From the NCBI GenBank assembly GCA_947175215.1, contig CAMWLR010000002.1, forward strand, positions 1 to 64,000: 64,000 bases of DNA. Direction: 5' to 3'. The notes beneath the pieces are model-generated. The model saw only the letters and a program-made list of their open reading frames with translations. It ran no database searches and was not told the origin of the DNA. Both the position numbers and the translations under genes were made by a program. Position 1 is the first letter of the stretch, and each line of letters begins with the position of its first letter. Below are positions 1 to 9,791 of this stretch, piece by piece. The stretch is from an uncultured Porphyromonadaceae bacterium. Its GTDB lineage: Bacteria; Bacteroidota; Bacteroidia; Bacteroidales; Muribaculaceae.

Positions 1-70
1 GATTCCATAATGAATCCATCAACGTATCCGCAGGGGATTCCATAATGAATGCATCAACGTATCCGCAGGG
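1..70. repeat. Two tandem copies of a 35-bp unit (gattccataatgaatSSatcaacgtatccgcaggg-like), followed by a diverged, palindrome-rich segment
   Basis: Positions 1-35 and 36-70 differ at one base (gaatcc vs gaatgc). The array may extend beyond the window edge. Confidence 0.85.
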
Positions 71-186
71 GATTCCGGAGGAATCGTTAATGAATAGCCG
101 GGGGTTGGCGCGGTTGAGAGCCCGATAGGGCGACCCCCGCGTCTACCCCCGGTAAAAGCAATAGGTGGTGAGATTCTGAAAGAATC
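71..186. repeat. Intergenic palindromic element linked to the 35-bp repeats
   Basis: gattcc-gga-ggaatc (71-85), ccgggggt...acccccgg (98-105/145-152) and gattct-gaa-agaatc (172-186). Confidence 0.6.
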
Positions 187-244
187 TTTTTTGAAATACC
201 CTCTTATGATTAAGAGTATGGATTTAGTAGAGCAGTGGCGGGCA

Positions 245-2272
245 TTACCTCACTGCGATCTTCTTGGCTGTCGAACCCTGACGCACGATATAGAGCCCCG
301 GGGTCAATGCATCGATCTCGCAGGCCATTCTGAGTCCGCCCATCGTGTAGACCTCGTATGGCGCATTATAGTCGATCTCGCTCCTCTCGGTGCGGTCAGG
401 AATAACCACCGTCACGTCACTTGTTGCTCCATTAGAGATGTCTATCTCGGCCACCGGACCATTGGCATATAACGTCTCGGCTATTATCTTGCATTGGGCA
501 GCGGCACGTGTGGCTGCCGAACTCTCCTCTCTACCCATCAACGTCACCAGACCATTGTTGTCGACCGTAGCTACTTCCGTATTTGTCGACCGCCAGAAAA
601 TCTGCGGTAGAGTCACATTGTCAGGCTCAAGCGAGGCTGTCAGCTGTATGGTGTCGCCCGGCTTATCGGTCGAGTCGTTCCTGCTAACCTCAAGTGCAGT
701 AGGCTCTACCATCGCGTAAGAGTCAAAAAGATTCCAGCATGGAGATGCGTTGTAATAAGTATGTTTAGCCTGCTCATTCTGCAGATACAGCTTACCGGAG
801 TAGTTGCTGAACGTATTGTTGGAGGCTGTTGGAGGCTCTGGAGTCGTGATATAGACTGTCTCAGCCGTGCAGCCGTCAAATGCCATCTCTCCAATACTCT
901 TCACCTTAGATCCCATGATGATATTGTCCAGGTTGCAGCCTGCGAACGCATTCGTGCCAATAGTCTCCACCGCTACCGGTATGACTACATCGGTCAGGGC
1001 GGAGCAATCTTTGAAAGCTCCATCGCCAATAGCTGTCAGACCGCTCCCGAGGGTGAGATATTTCAGCTTTGTGAGGTTATAGAACTTATAATCAGGGATC
1101 TCCGGCACGGTGTTTCCAATTTCAAGAGTTGTAAGATTAGATAGAGTCCCAAGCTCATTCAGGTTGAAATTATCAAGTGGGCGTCCCCAGTAAAGAGTGG
1201 TAATCGGATCAAAAAGAAAGGCCTTAACATCTGTTTTCAAAGGCTTAGGATCATCTCTAACAACAATGGTTCTTAGTTTCTCGCATTCGTAGAAGGCATA
1301 TTGGCTGATAGTTTCTACGGAGATGGGAATAGTCACCTCCGTCAGACTGCTGCAACCCTCAAAAGCCCCGAAACCAATAGATGTTACGGAGTTGGAAATA
1401 GTCAGTTCTGTCATATTGCAGCCGATGAAAATATAATTGCCGATAGAGGTAATTGAGTCGGGAATAATAAGATGTGTGACTTTCTCGCCATTGATATATA
1501 AATTATGTGCGTAATACAGCGGGTTTGCATAAGAGTCACTAAAGGAAATATTACAGAGTGTTTCGATACTTGAATATTCAGCTTTAGTCAATTTCCCACA
1601 ACCCTCGAAAGCCATATCTTGGATCGTGGTGACAGAGTTGGGAATAGTCATCTCCGTCAGGCTGCTGCAACCCTTAAATGCCATATATCCTATAGAGGTG
1701 ACAGAGTTGGGAATAGTCACCTCCGTCAGGCTGCTACAACCCTCGAAAGCCATATCTTGGATCGTGGTGACGGAGTTAGGAATAGTCACCTCCGTAAGGC
1801 TGCTGCAACCGGAGAAAGTATTAATGCAGATAGAAGTAACTCCATCGGGGATATTAATCTCGGTCAGGCTGCTGCAATATTCGAAAGCCTCAGGACCTAT
1901 ATAGCTAACTCCATCGGGGATATTAATCTTCGTCAGGCTGCTACAATTGGAGAAAGCCTCATCATTGATTGAGACTACGGTGTTAGGGATAGTTACCTCT
2001 GTCAAATCATAGCAATTGCAAAAGACATTTCTGCCGATTGAGACGACGGTGTATGCTGTGTTGCCATCCTTGACAATTTCAGGGATAATCAATTTACCTG
2101 AAATATCATGATTGGGTGATCTACTTACATATGCGGTTTTGGCGTTCTCGTTTAAGACTGTGTAGGTGAGGGTCTGACCTTCGTAGGTGTAGGAGAAGTC
2201 TCGGGCTGATGTCGATAGTGCTACCAGCACTGCAAGCCGCATTAACAGTAGTTTGCTCATATTGTGGGGCAT
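245..2272 (-). CDS. BspA-like leucine-rich repeat (LRR_5) surface/secreted protein with Ig-like region and T9SS sorting-domain-like C-terminus
   Basis: Many repeats of the form 'AFxGCSSLTEVTIPNSVTSIG'; 'PTALEVSRNDSTDKPGDTIQLTASLEPDN' Big_2-like segment; C-terminus 'YEVYTMGGLRMACEIDALTPGLYIVRQGSTAKKIAVR'. Confidence 0.9.
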   Translation of the reverse strand: MPHNMSKLLLMRLAVLVALSTSARDFSYTYEGQTLTYTVLNENAKTAYVSRSPNHDISGKLIIPEIVKDGNTAYTVVSIGRNVFCNCYDLTEVTIPNTVVSINDEAFSNCSSLTKINIPDGVSYIGPEAFEYCSSLTEINIPDGVTSICINTFSGCSSLTEVTIPNSVTTIQDMAFEGCSSLTEVTIPNSVTSIGYMAFKGCSSLTEMTIPNSVTTIQDMAFEGCGKLTKAEYSSIETLCNISFSDSYANPLYYAHNLYINGEKVTHLIIPDSITSIGNYIFIGCNMTELTISNSVTSIGFGAFEGCSSLTEVTIPISVETISQYAFYECEKLRTIVVRDDPKPLKTDVKAFLFDPITTLYWGRPLDNFNLNELGTLSNLTTLEIGNTVPEIPDYKFYNLTKLKYLTLGSGLTAIGDGAFKDCSALTDVVIPVAVETIGTNAFAGCNLDNIIMGSKVKSIGEMAFDGCTAETVYITTPEPPTASNNTFSNYSGKLYLQNEQAKHTYYNASPCWNLFDSYAMVEPTALEVSRNDSTDKPGDTIQLTASLEPDNVTLPQIFWRSTNTEVATVDNNGLVTLMGREESSAATRAAAQCKIIAETLYANGPVAEIDISNGATSDVTVVIPDRTERSEIDYNAPYEVYTMGGLRMACEIDALTPGLYIVRQGSTAKKIAVR

Positions 2273-2659
2273 AGTCTGTGTGTTGCCGTCAGACTCTCCT
2301 TGTCGGCGTTAGGTTAAAAAAAGGAAATGCGTGAGAGTCTATATCTCATGCTCGTCTCACAATCTGAGGCTCTGGAATGCCTTTCGGGATGAAACGAGCA
2401 GTTAGAGCCTCACGCAGATATGTGAATTAACATGCGTCTCCTCACAGAGAAACATGGTATAATCACAATCGAAAGGCATCCATCACTGCTACATTTGACC
2501 CCATTAGAAATTTTCCAGATTTCAGATTGTCAAATGAGCGTCGATAAACGCTTTTATCAGAATGTCTTTGTCAATCGGTGGATTGACGGTGCTAATTTAC
2601 GGAATATTTATTAAATCCGCAAATATATATTGTGTCGGTGTTGACAAGAGTCTGTGCTG

Positions 2660-3058
2660 TTACCAGGCGGCGGCAGCTGTGCCGAGGCCTATGAGGGCGG
2701 CGAAACAGAATATCAGAATGATAATCCCGATAAATGAAATGATTGTGCCGGCTATAGCAAGTCCTCGAGGGGCTTTGAATATGCCGATTATCGAGAATAT
2801 TGCGCCGAGAAGCCACAGGATTATGTCAAGCACGGGCACCCAGCAGAAGATTAGAGCAAGCAGAGCGAGAACGAATCCGGCCACGCCTATGCCGTTGCTT
2901 TTTTGCTGCGGGGCGGCGTTGACATAAATCTGCTGGGGATACCCCTGAGGTTGCTGATAGTTGGGCTGCTGAGGATAACTTTGCTGCGGGTATCCCTGCT
3001 GCTGATAATCCTGTCTGTAGGGCGGCTGCTGATTGGGGTTGTTGTATTTGTTATCCAT
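2660..3058 (-). CDS. Small membrane protein with Q/P/Y-rich N-terminus and two hydrophobic segments (DUF4190-like)
   Basis: 'YQQQGYPQQSYPQQPNYQQPQGYPQQ' then 'GIGVAGFVLALLALIFCWVPVLDIILWLLGAIFSIIGIFKAPRGLAIAGTIISFIGIIILIF'. Confidence 0.7.
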   Translation of the reverse strand: MDNKYNNPNQQPPYRQDYQQQGYPQQSYPQQPNYQQPQGYPQQIYVNAAPQQKSNGIGVAGFVLALLALIFCWVPVLDIILWLLGAIFSIIGIFKAPRGLAIAGTIISFIGIIILIFCFAALIGLGTAAAAW

Positions 3059-3096
3059 TTGTGTGGGGATTATGATGGTTGATTATATAATCGATG

Positions 3097-4245
3097 CTAT
3101 TTTGAGGCGGCGGCATAGGTGCGCCAGCGTTCGATAAGCTGATCCATGTCGGGGGGGAGGGGGGCTGAGAAGAACATCTCCTGACCTGTGCGCGGATGTA
3201 TGAATCCGAGTGTACGGGCGTGTAATGCCTGCCGCGGACATATAGCGAAGCAGTTGTGAATAAACTGGCGGTATGAGGCCGCTGTGGTGCCGCGCAATAT
3301 CTGGTCGCCGCCATACCGCGCATCGTTAAAGAGCGGGTGTCCGATATGGCGCATGTGTGCACGTATCTGATGTGTGCGCCCTGTCTCAAGCACGCATTTG
3401 ATCAGTGATACATGCCCCAGGCTTTCGAGTACCTCATAATGGGTCACAGCGTGTTTCCCCAGCTCTGAGTCGGGGGGATAGACGGCCATCTGCAGGCGGT
3501 CTTTGAGCGACCGTCCGATATTCCCCTCGATACGTCCGACTGCGGGGGCGGGTATACCCCACACCAGGGCGCGATACTCGCGCTTGGTGGTTTTGTTGAA
3601 GAACTGTTTGCCCAGATGTGTCTTTGCATCAGGTGTCTTAGCCACGACCAGCAGCCCCGATGTGTCTTTGTCGATGCGGTGCACCAACCCCATGCGGGGG
3701 TCATTGACATCATAGTCGGGATGGTCACGCAGGTGCCAGGCCAGTGCATTGACCAGGGTGCCGGTCCAGTTGCCGTGGCCGGGGTGCACCACCAGGCCGG
3801 CGGGCTTGTTTACCACAAGCAGGTCATCATCCTCGTAAACAATGTCGAGCGGAATATTTTCGGGCAGTATCTCGGTCTCATATCTCGGGCGATCCATCAC
3901 CACCGACACTACGTCGCGCGGTTTTACGCGATAGTTAGATTTGACCGGCTTGCCGTTGACGAGAATGCAGCCTGCTTCGGCCGCCTGTTGTATGCGGTTG
4001 CGCGATGCTTTCTGCAGGTGGTCGACAAGAAACTTATCTACTCTCAGTAACTGCTGCCCCTGGTCTGCTACGAAACGGAAATGCTCATAGAGGTTTCCAC
4101 CCGATGGATCGGGCTCTTCGTCAAGCTCATCGTCTGTCATTGGGTCGTTATCCGGGAGGGGGGATGTCTCACAGGCAGCCCCCGGTGAGAGGGTGTGTGG
4201 GGCCCGACCGCGGTCATTGGCTGATATGTCGTGGGTGGCAGACAT
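3097..4245 (-). CDS. RluA/RluD family pseudouridine synthase
   Basis: S4-type N-terminal domain and catalytic 'GLVHRIDKDTSGLLVVAKT' motif. N-terminal extension may be a start-site artefact. Confidence 0.93.
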   Translation of the reverse strand: MSATHDISANDRGRAPHTLSPGAACETSPLPDNDPMTDDELDEEPDPSGGNLYEHFRFVADQGQQLLRVDKFLVDHLQKASRNRIQQAAEAGCILVNGKPVKSNYRVKPRDVVSVVMDRPRYETEILPENIPLDIVYEDDDLLVVNKPAGLVVHPGHGNWTGTLVNALAWHLRDHPDYDVNDPRMGLVHRIDKDTSGLLVVAKTPDAKTHLGKQFFNKTTKREYRALVWGIPAPAVGRIEGNIGRSLKDRLQMAVYPPDSELGKHAVTHYEVLESLGHVSLIKCVLETGRTHQIRAHMRHIGHPLFNDARYGGDQILRGTTAASYRQFIHNCFAICPRQALHARTLGFIHPRTGQEMFFSAPLPPDMDQLIERWRTYAAASK

Positions 4246-4248
4246 AGA

Positions 4249-5385
4249 TCATTCGATATCGAGTGTTTCGATTGCCTGCTCGATGGCTGTCGTGTCGGTA
4301 ATCTCATCTGTCAGGTATCCGCCGGTGTCACCATATCCTTGGCCCACCTCGAGTGTGATCACTGCTGTGACCGGCACTTTGGCTCCGGGGCGCAGTGACA
4401 CTCCGTTGAATTTTGCACCAAGCACGAGTCCGGCATATTCAGAGGGGACTCCGACTGTCCTTACCTGTGTGATGCCCAGCCCCTCAAGCATTGACCGGGC
4501 CTGACGCTCTGACACGTCATAGAAATCAGGTATTGTCACCATCTTGGGGGTGTAGGCGACAATCGTCAGATATACCGTGCCGCCGCGTTTGATCTTAGCC
4601 AGCGGTATGGGGGTTTGCTCGATCACGGTGCCGGGTCGGGCGTAGTTGTCATAGATCGAGTCGGTCACGATCCCTTTTAATCCGGCGCGTGAGATATTGC
4701 CCTGCGCCATCTCGAGGCTCTGCCCCTTGACATCGGGCACTGCGCGCTCCTGACCGTGGAATGTCCAGAAATCAAGAAACCATATCGCCAGCCATATCGC
4801 CAGGAATGTAGCGGCGATGGCATATAACAGATTCATCAATATAGGGTGACGTTTTCTGAAAGTTTTTTTAGGCGTCTGATCCATGTTGTCGTGATAGTTT
4901 GACCGACTGTTGTCGTTGTCATTGCCACGATACCCCGCGTTGTCGCGGAAGCCGTCGCGATACCCGGCACGGTAACCGTCGCGTTCGGCCGGATCTTGAT
5001 GACGCGGATATGCCGCCTGACGCGGTGTCACCGGCTGCTCGCGGCGCTGATAGTGCTGAGCGGCATTCTGCTCATCGGCATACCCGTCGTCAGCATATCT
5101 CCCATCGTGGTAATCATCGGCCGGATACCCCTCTGTGTCGTATCGGTCATCGTAATGCTCATCTTCGGGATAATACTCCTCACTCTCGCCGGGGTAGTAA
5201 TCTATATGGTCATCCTCGGGGTAATATTGGTCGTCAAAATCCTCATAGTGAGGTGCATTGCGCAACCCTTTGGCTTGCGGTGGAGTGACTCGACGGTCAA
5301 AGTCACGGTCTGAGAACTCGATGTTGGGTCTCCTTGAGGGACGCCCCGGGTTGCGTGGTGTATTATTGCGTGATGTGGTCATCAA
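4249..5385 (-). CDS. PASTA domain-containing membrane protein with long acidic/Tyr-rich N-terminus
   Basis: TM 'LLYAIAATFLAIWLAIWFLDFW' followed by two PASTA-like repeats ('VPDVKGQSLEMAQGNISRAGLKG...', 'VTIPDFYDVSERQARSMLEGLGI...'). Confidence 0.88.
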   Translation of the reverse strand: MMTTSRNNTPRNPGRPSRRPNIEFSDRDFDRRVTPPQAKGLRNAPHYEDFDDQYYPEDDHIDYYPGESEEYYPEDEHYDDRYDTEGYPADDYHDGRYADDGYADEQNAAQHYQRREQPVTPRQAAYPRHQDPAERDGYRAGYRDGFRDNAGYRGNDNDNSRSNYHDNMDQTPKKTFRKRHPILMNLLYAIAATFLAIWLAIWFLDFWTFHGQERAVPDVKGQSLEMAQGNISRAGLKGIVTDSIYDNYARPGTVIEQTPIPLAKIKRGGTVYLTIVAYTPKMVTIPDFYDVSERQARSMLEGLGITQVRTVGVPSEYAGLVLGAKFNGVSLRPGAKVPVTAVITLEVGQGYGDTGGYLTDEITDTTAIEQAIETLDIE

Positions 5386-5452
5386 TAAAACATGAAGTCT
5401 GTTTGGATTGCAAATTTAATAATTTCAAGCGATATATCTATCGCCCCGCCTC

Positions 5453-5495
5453 AAAAAAACTAAAAGAGCCCACAGGCAATATCGCCTGCGGGCCC
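5453..5495 (-). terminator. Rho-independent terminator downstream of gadC
   Basis: gcccacaggc/gcctgcgggc stem (5468-5477/5484-5493); minus-strand T-rich tail ending in TTTTTTT. Confidence 0.85.
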
Positions 5496-5526
5496 GATCG
5501 CATATTGACATTATTATGAAGGGCAA

Positions 5527-7104
5527 TTATCTCTTGTCTGTCGGCTGAGGTGTGACATCATTGTCGGCTGCCTGTTTGGCCTCGAATGCCTTGCGGGCCT
5601 CTTCGAGAAGCTGCTGTGACTGCGGGTCTTTCTGCCAGTGGAAAGGCACGAAGTTGCTCTTGGGGTCAACCCATGAGGGCTTGCGGCAGGCGAGGATTAT
5701 AAACGGCAGGATGGTGAAGAGGGCGACGCCGCCAAACAGCACGCTGTACCATACCGTTGTCGACCCCATCGCTATCTGGCCGGGAGGGAAGAAGCTGAGC
5801 ACAAAGGCTAACAGTGAGCCGAGGAATCCGACGCCGGCAACGACCCACATCAGCCAGTTGCCGCGGCTGCCGATACGGAAGGGACGCTCGGTGTCCTTCA
5901 TATTATAGCGCAGATAGATAGCTGCGGCAAACATGAGCAGGTAGGCGATCAGGTAGAGCAGCACTGTCAGCTGTGAAAGTATCTGATAGAAGCTCTGCAC
6001 CGAGGGCATCACGACAAACAGGAGTGAGAGCAGTGTCACCGCGCCACCCTGGATGAGCAGGATGTTACGCTGAACGCCGTTTTTGTTAGTCTTCTGGAAG
6101 AACGGGGGAAGATAACCGGCCTGGCCGACGGCAAAGACACCTTTTGACGGACCGGCAACCCAGGTCAGCACACCGGCGAGAACGCCGAAGGCTAGTGCGA
6201 TGGCGATCACGGGTGTGAACCACTCCATGTGGAATGCGTGCATATAGTTGTCAAAGCCTACAAGCAGACTCTGCACGAGGTTGATGTCTTTGGCCGGGAT
6301 GATGATGCCCAGGGCGTATGTGCCCAGCACAAAGATAAGCACAGTCACCAGTGCGCCGCCAAACACGGCCTTGGGATAGTTGACCGCCGGATTGCGGATC
6401 TCTCGGACGTGAACGCCTGACATCTCCATGCCGGCATAGAACAGGAAGATAGAGGCTGCCAGCACGATGTTGTCAAAGTTGGAGAGATCGGGGAGAAAAC
6501 GTCCGTGGAAGTCCATCTGCGACTGGCCGCCCATGGCAAGGAATACAATGCCGCAGATAACCAGTACACCGGCAGGGATGATGGTTCCAACCATACCGCC
6601 GATCTTTGAGATCTTGCCGACCCATCCCAGACCTTTCATAGAGATAAGGGTCGCCAGCCAGTAGATGGCCAAGACCACCACTATGGTGTAATATTTATTT
6701 GCCGCCAGGTGAGAGTCTGCCATGTGGTCCATGCCGATAAACGCCAGTGACACGGCGCCGAATGTCAGCACTGTGGGAAACCATATAGTACTCTCGACCC
6801 ATTGCAGCCATATACCGAGAAAGCCGAGTTTGCTGCCGAAGGCCTCACCGATCCAGCGGAACATACCGCCCTGCTGATAGGGGAACATTGCCGCCAGTTC
6901 GGCTGCCACAAGTGACACCGGGATAAGGAAGACCAGCGCGGCAAAGAGATAATAAAACGCCGAACTCATGCCGTACTCGGCCTCGGCGGGTAGTCCGCGG
7001 AGCGAGACAACGGCCACGATGTTCATAATCATCAAGGTGCCTACCCCCAGTTTGGCGGCTGACTTGACCGTGGCTTTCGTGGAGTTGGATGATTGAGTAG
7101 CCAT
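5527..7104 (-). CDS. gadC: APC family glutamate:GABA antiporter (GadC-like)
   Basis: Multi-TM APC permease ('GVGTLMIMNIVAVVSLRGLPAEAEYG'), directly downstream of gadB. Start chosen at MATQSSNSTK (7104) rather than the longer ORF start. Confidence 0.85.
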   Translation of the reverse strand: MATQSSNSTKATVKSAAKLGVGTLMIMNIVAVVSLRGLPAEAEYGMSSAFYYLFAALVFLIPVSLVAAELAAMFPYQQGGMFRWIGEAFGSKLGFLGIWLQWVESTIWFPTVLTFGAVSLAFIGMDHMADSHLAANKYYTIVVVLAIYWLATLISMKGLGWVGKISKIGGMVGTIIPAGVLVICGIVFLAMGGQSQMDFHGRFLPDLSNFDNIVLAASIFLFYAGMEMSGVHVREIRNPAVNYPKAVFGGALVTVLIFVLGTYALGIIIPAKDINLVQSLLVGFDNYMHAFHMEWFTPVIAIALAFGVLAGVLTWVAGPSKGVFAVGQAGYLPPFFQKTNKNGVQRNILLIQGGAVTLLSLLFVVMPSVQSFYQILSQLTVLLYLIAYLLMFAAAIYLRYNMKDTERPFRIGSRGNWLMWVVAGVGFLGSLLAFVLSFFPPGQIAMGSTTVWYSVLFGGVALFTILPFIILACRKPSWVDPKSNFVPFHWQKDPQSQQLLEEARKAFEAKQAADNDVTPQPTDKR

Positions 7105-7229
7105 AATAATGTTGAAACTTAAGAGGTCAGAAAATAGTGTGGCGGAGGGAGAAACCTGAACGCCGGCCGACAAACGCTCTCAGGCGAGTACCGACCGGCG
7201 TACAGTGTGTTATAAGCGATTGTCAGTTA

Positions 7230-8669
7230 TCACTTACCGGTATGGTTAAAAGTCTTGGTGCCCAGGGGGATATTCTTCTCCATGGCGATGCGGGTGGGTG
7301 TGGGGTACTCGAGTTTGTTAAGTTCGTTGACAGCAAACTCGATGTCGGCCAGCAGCTGATCGGCCATATCGCGGCTGAATCCCTGTTTGCACAGTACGCG
7401 CATCACGACCATCTGCTCGATATTTGCGGGCATCGCGTATGCGGGTACCATCCAGCCCTTCTGGGCGAGCTTGTCCTGCAGGTCATAGAGAGTCCATTTG
7501 GCTGTCTTCTGGAAGTCAGCTTTCATTCTCCATACAAAGATCGGGTTGGGCAGCTTGCCGGGAGCGTAAGGCTCAAAGGGAGCCATCGCACTCACCTTGT
7601 CATCGAGATACTGGGCAACCTGCAGTGAGTTATACTGCACATTCTTGTAACCCTCGAATCCCATGCGGATAAACTGGTAATACTGCCCTAAAATCTGGGC
7701 TGCGGGGCGTGAATAATTGAGGCCCACCTGAGTTACCTCTGCACCGAGATAGTCGACAGTGAATGACATATCGTCGGGGAGATACTTTTTGTCCTTCCAG
7801 ACTACCCATCCCAGACCGGGATAAACGAGACCGAACTTGTGGCCCGAGGTGCTGATTGACAATACCCATTTGAGGCGGAAGTCCCATTTCTTTTCGGGGA
7901 AGAGGAACGGGAGGATGAAACCGCCGCTGGCTGCATCAATGTGGATGCAGACCTCGTTGCCGGTCTCGGCGTTGAATTTGTCGAGGGCGGCATCGAGTGC
8001 CTCGACATCATCGTTAAGACCTGTCCAGGTTACACCCTCGATAGGTACGACACAGATAGTGTTCTCGTCGCACAGCTTGATGGCGGCGTCAATATCAAGT
8101 GTGGGGTGGTCGGCTGACAGGGGCACGCAACGCATCTCGACATCCCAGAAGTTTGCAAACTTCTCCCAAACGACCTGATAGCCCGTAGAGATGACGATGT
8201 TAGGTTTGTCATAAGGCTTGCCGGCTTTCTTGCGGCGGTCTTTCCAGCGCTTGAGGGCGGCCAGACCACCGAGCATACAGGCCTCAGACGAACCGATGGC
8301 GAGCGCACCGGCTTTCCATTTTGCCTGCTCGGGGCTGTTCCAGAGGTTGGCCACGATGTTTATACACTTCTGACACATCACCGCTACGCGGGGATATTCA
8401 GTCTCGTCGATATAGTTGATGTTGATCGCCTCATTCATCAGCTTGGTGGCGTACTCATCCATATAGGTGGTCACGAATGTGGCCAGGTTGAGTCGGGGCT
8501 GTGTCTGGGCGAAAGTCTCATCTTTGACCATCTGATAAGCTATCTGCGGTGTGGTCGGGCCGGCAGGTATTTTTTCGACAGGCGACGGTTGCAGCATTGC
8601 GTCTGATCCGAAAACATCAGTTTTGGCGTCCCCGTTACGGAAGTTGGGGTCAATCTTGGGGTCGAGCAT
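7230..8669 (-). CDS. gadB: Glutamate decarboxylase
   Basis: PLP-dependent group II decarboxylase with 'SISTSGHKFGLVYPGLGWVVW' and 'IGSSEACMLGGLA'. Confidence 0.95.
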   Translation of the reverse strand: MLDPKIDPNFRNGDAKTDVFGSDAMLQPSPVEKIPAGPTTPQIAYQMVKDETFAQTQPRLNLATFVTTYMDEYATKLMNEAININYIDETEYPRVAVMCQKCINIVANLWNSPEQAKWKAGALAIGSSEACMLGGLAALKRWKDRRKKAGKPYDKPNIVISTGYQVVWEKFANFWDVEMRCVPLSADHPTLDIDAAIKLCDENTICVVPIEGVTWTGLNDDVEALDAALDKFNAETGNEVCIHIDAASGGFILPFLFPEKKWDFRLKWVLSISTSGHKFGLVYPGLGWVVWKDKKYLPDDMSFTVDYLGAEVTQVGLNYSRPAAQILGQYYQFIRMGFEGYKNVQYNSLQVAQYLDDKVSAMAPFEPYAPGKLPNPIFVWRMKADFQKTAKWTLYDLQDKLAQKGWMVPAYAMPANIEQMVVMRVLCKQGFSRDMADQLLADIEFAVNELNKLEYPTPTRIAMEKNIPLGTKTFNHTGK

Positions 8670-8946
8670 GATAATAAAAGATTAATAGGGTTGTTTAGAA
8701 ACTTGTTTTGGTCTGAGGGAGAGTCGATGTACATTAATTCCTACCTTCTGACAGATAAACAATTCCGATGCAATAATGGTTTTGGTTTGCGCTGATTCTC
8801 ATGTATTTTAACACTTGTCTAAACTCTATCTGCTCTCTTTGCGGGCTCAATCCTCGCGGACGTGATAAAAATATTGTTAAGAATTGGGCCAAGTTCAAGA
8901 AAAATGGCTAACTTTGCCGATTGAATATTCAGCATTAACAGATTCT

Positions 8947-9762
8947 ATGCTTCACAAACTGATCTTGTGGATTCTCGGGACGCTGACTGTGGCCCTCTCT
9001 CTGTCGTCATGCGGGGAGTATCAGAAGGTCCTCAAGAGTAACGACGCCAATTATAAGTTTGAATACGCCAAGCGCGCGTTCGAGCAGCGCAAGTATGTCC
9101 AGAGCTACACCTTGTTAAAGGATGTCGTGACCGTCTTCAAGGGGTCAGACAAGGCCGAGGAGTCACTCTACCTGCTCGCCATGAGTCATTATGAGAATAA
9201 GGAATATCCCGATGCGGCGGCCTACTTCAAATCTTATTATCAGCGTTTCCCAAAAGGTAAGTATGCCGAGCCTGCTCGTTATTATGCCGGATATGCCTAT
9301 TATCTCGACTCGCCCGAGGCTCAGCTCGACCAGAGTGAGACGATCAAGGCGATCGAGGAGCTGCAGGGCTTTCTTGATTATTTCCCCCGCTCAGACAAGG
9401 TCTCACTTGCCCAGAACGCTATCTTTGAGCTTCAGGATAAACTGACACTCAAAGAGTTGCAGAATGCCCAACTCTATTATAACCTCGGCACATATCTGGG
9501 TAACAACTATGAGAGCTGCATCGTCACGGCTCAGAACGCCATCAAGGAGTATCCTTACTCTAAATATAAAGAGGATCTCGAGATGCTCGTCCTAAAGGCC
9601 AAGTATCAAGAGGCTGTGCTCTCGGTCGAGGAGAAAAAGGCTGACCGATTTCGTGATGTTATCGATGAATATTACTCATTCATAAACAATTATCCCGAAT
9701 CAAAGAACCTGTCTGAGGCTGAGAATATTCACAAGATAGCTCGCAAATACGTCAAAGACTGA
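8947..9762 (+). CDS. bamD: Outer membrane protein assembly factor BamD (lipoprotein)
   Basis: Lipobox 'LSLSSCGEYQKVLKS' and TPR-like repeats. Start placed at the internal Met (8947) because of the signal peptide and an upstream TAACTTTG promoter element at 8909. Confidence 0.88.
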   Translation: MLHKLILWILGTLTVALSLSSCGEYQKVLKSNDANYKFEYAKRAFEQRKYVQSYTLLKDVVTVFKGSDKAEESLYLLAMSHYENKEYPDAAAYFKSYYQRFPKGKYAEPARYYAGYAYYLDSPEAQLDQSETIKAIEELQGFLDYFPRSDKVSLAQNAIFELQDKLTLKELQNAQLYYNLGTYLGNNYESCIVTAQNAIKEYPYSKYKEDLEMLVLKAKYQEAVLSVEEKKADRFRDVIDEYYSFINNYPESKNLSEAENIHKIARKYVKD

Positions 9763-9791
9763 TAAGATAAAACAAAAACACCATAATATAA

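Noticed and set aside
1-70. CRISPR array
   Set aside because: The 35-bp units are directly tandem with no unique spacers, and no cas genes are present.
1619-1972. Plus-strand repetitive ORFs opposite the BspA-like gene
   Set aside because: Periodic peptides arise from antisense translation of the LRR repeat DNA.
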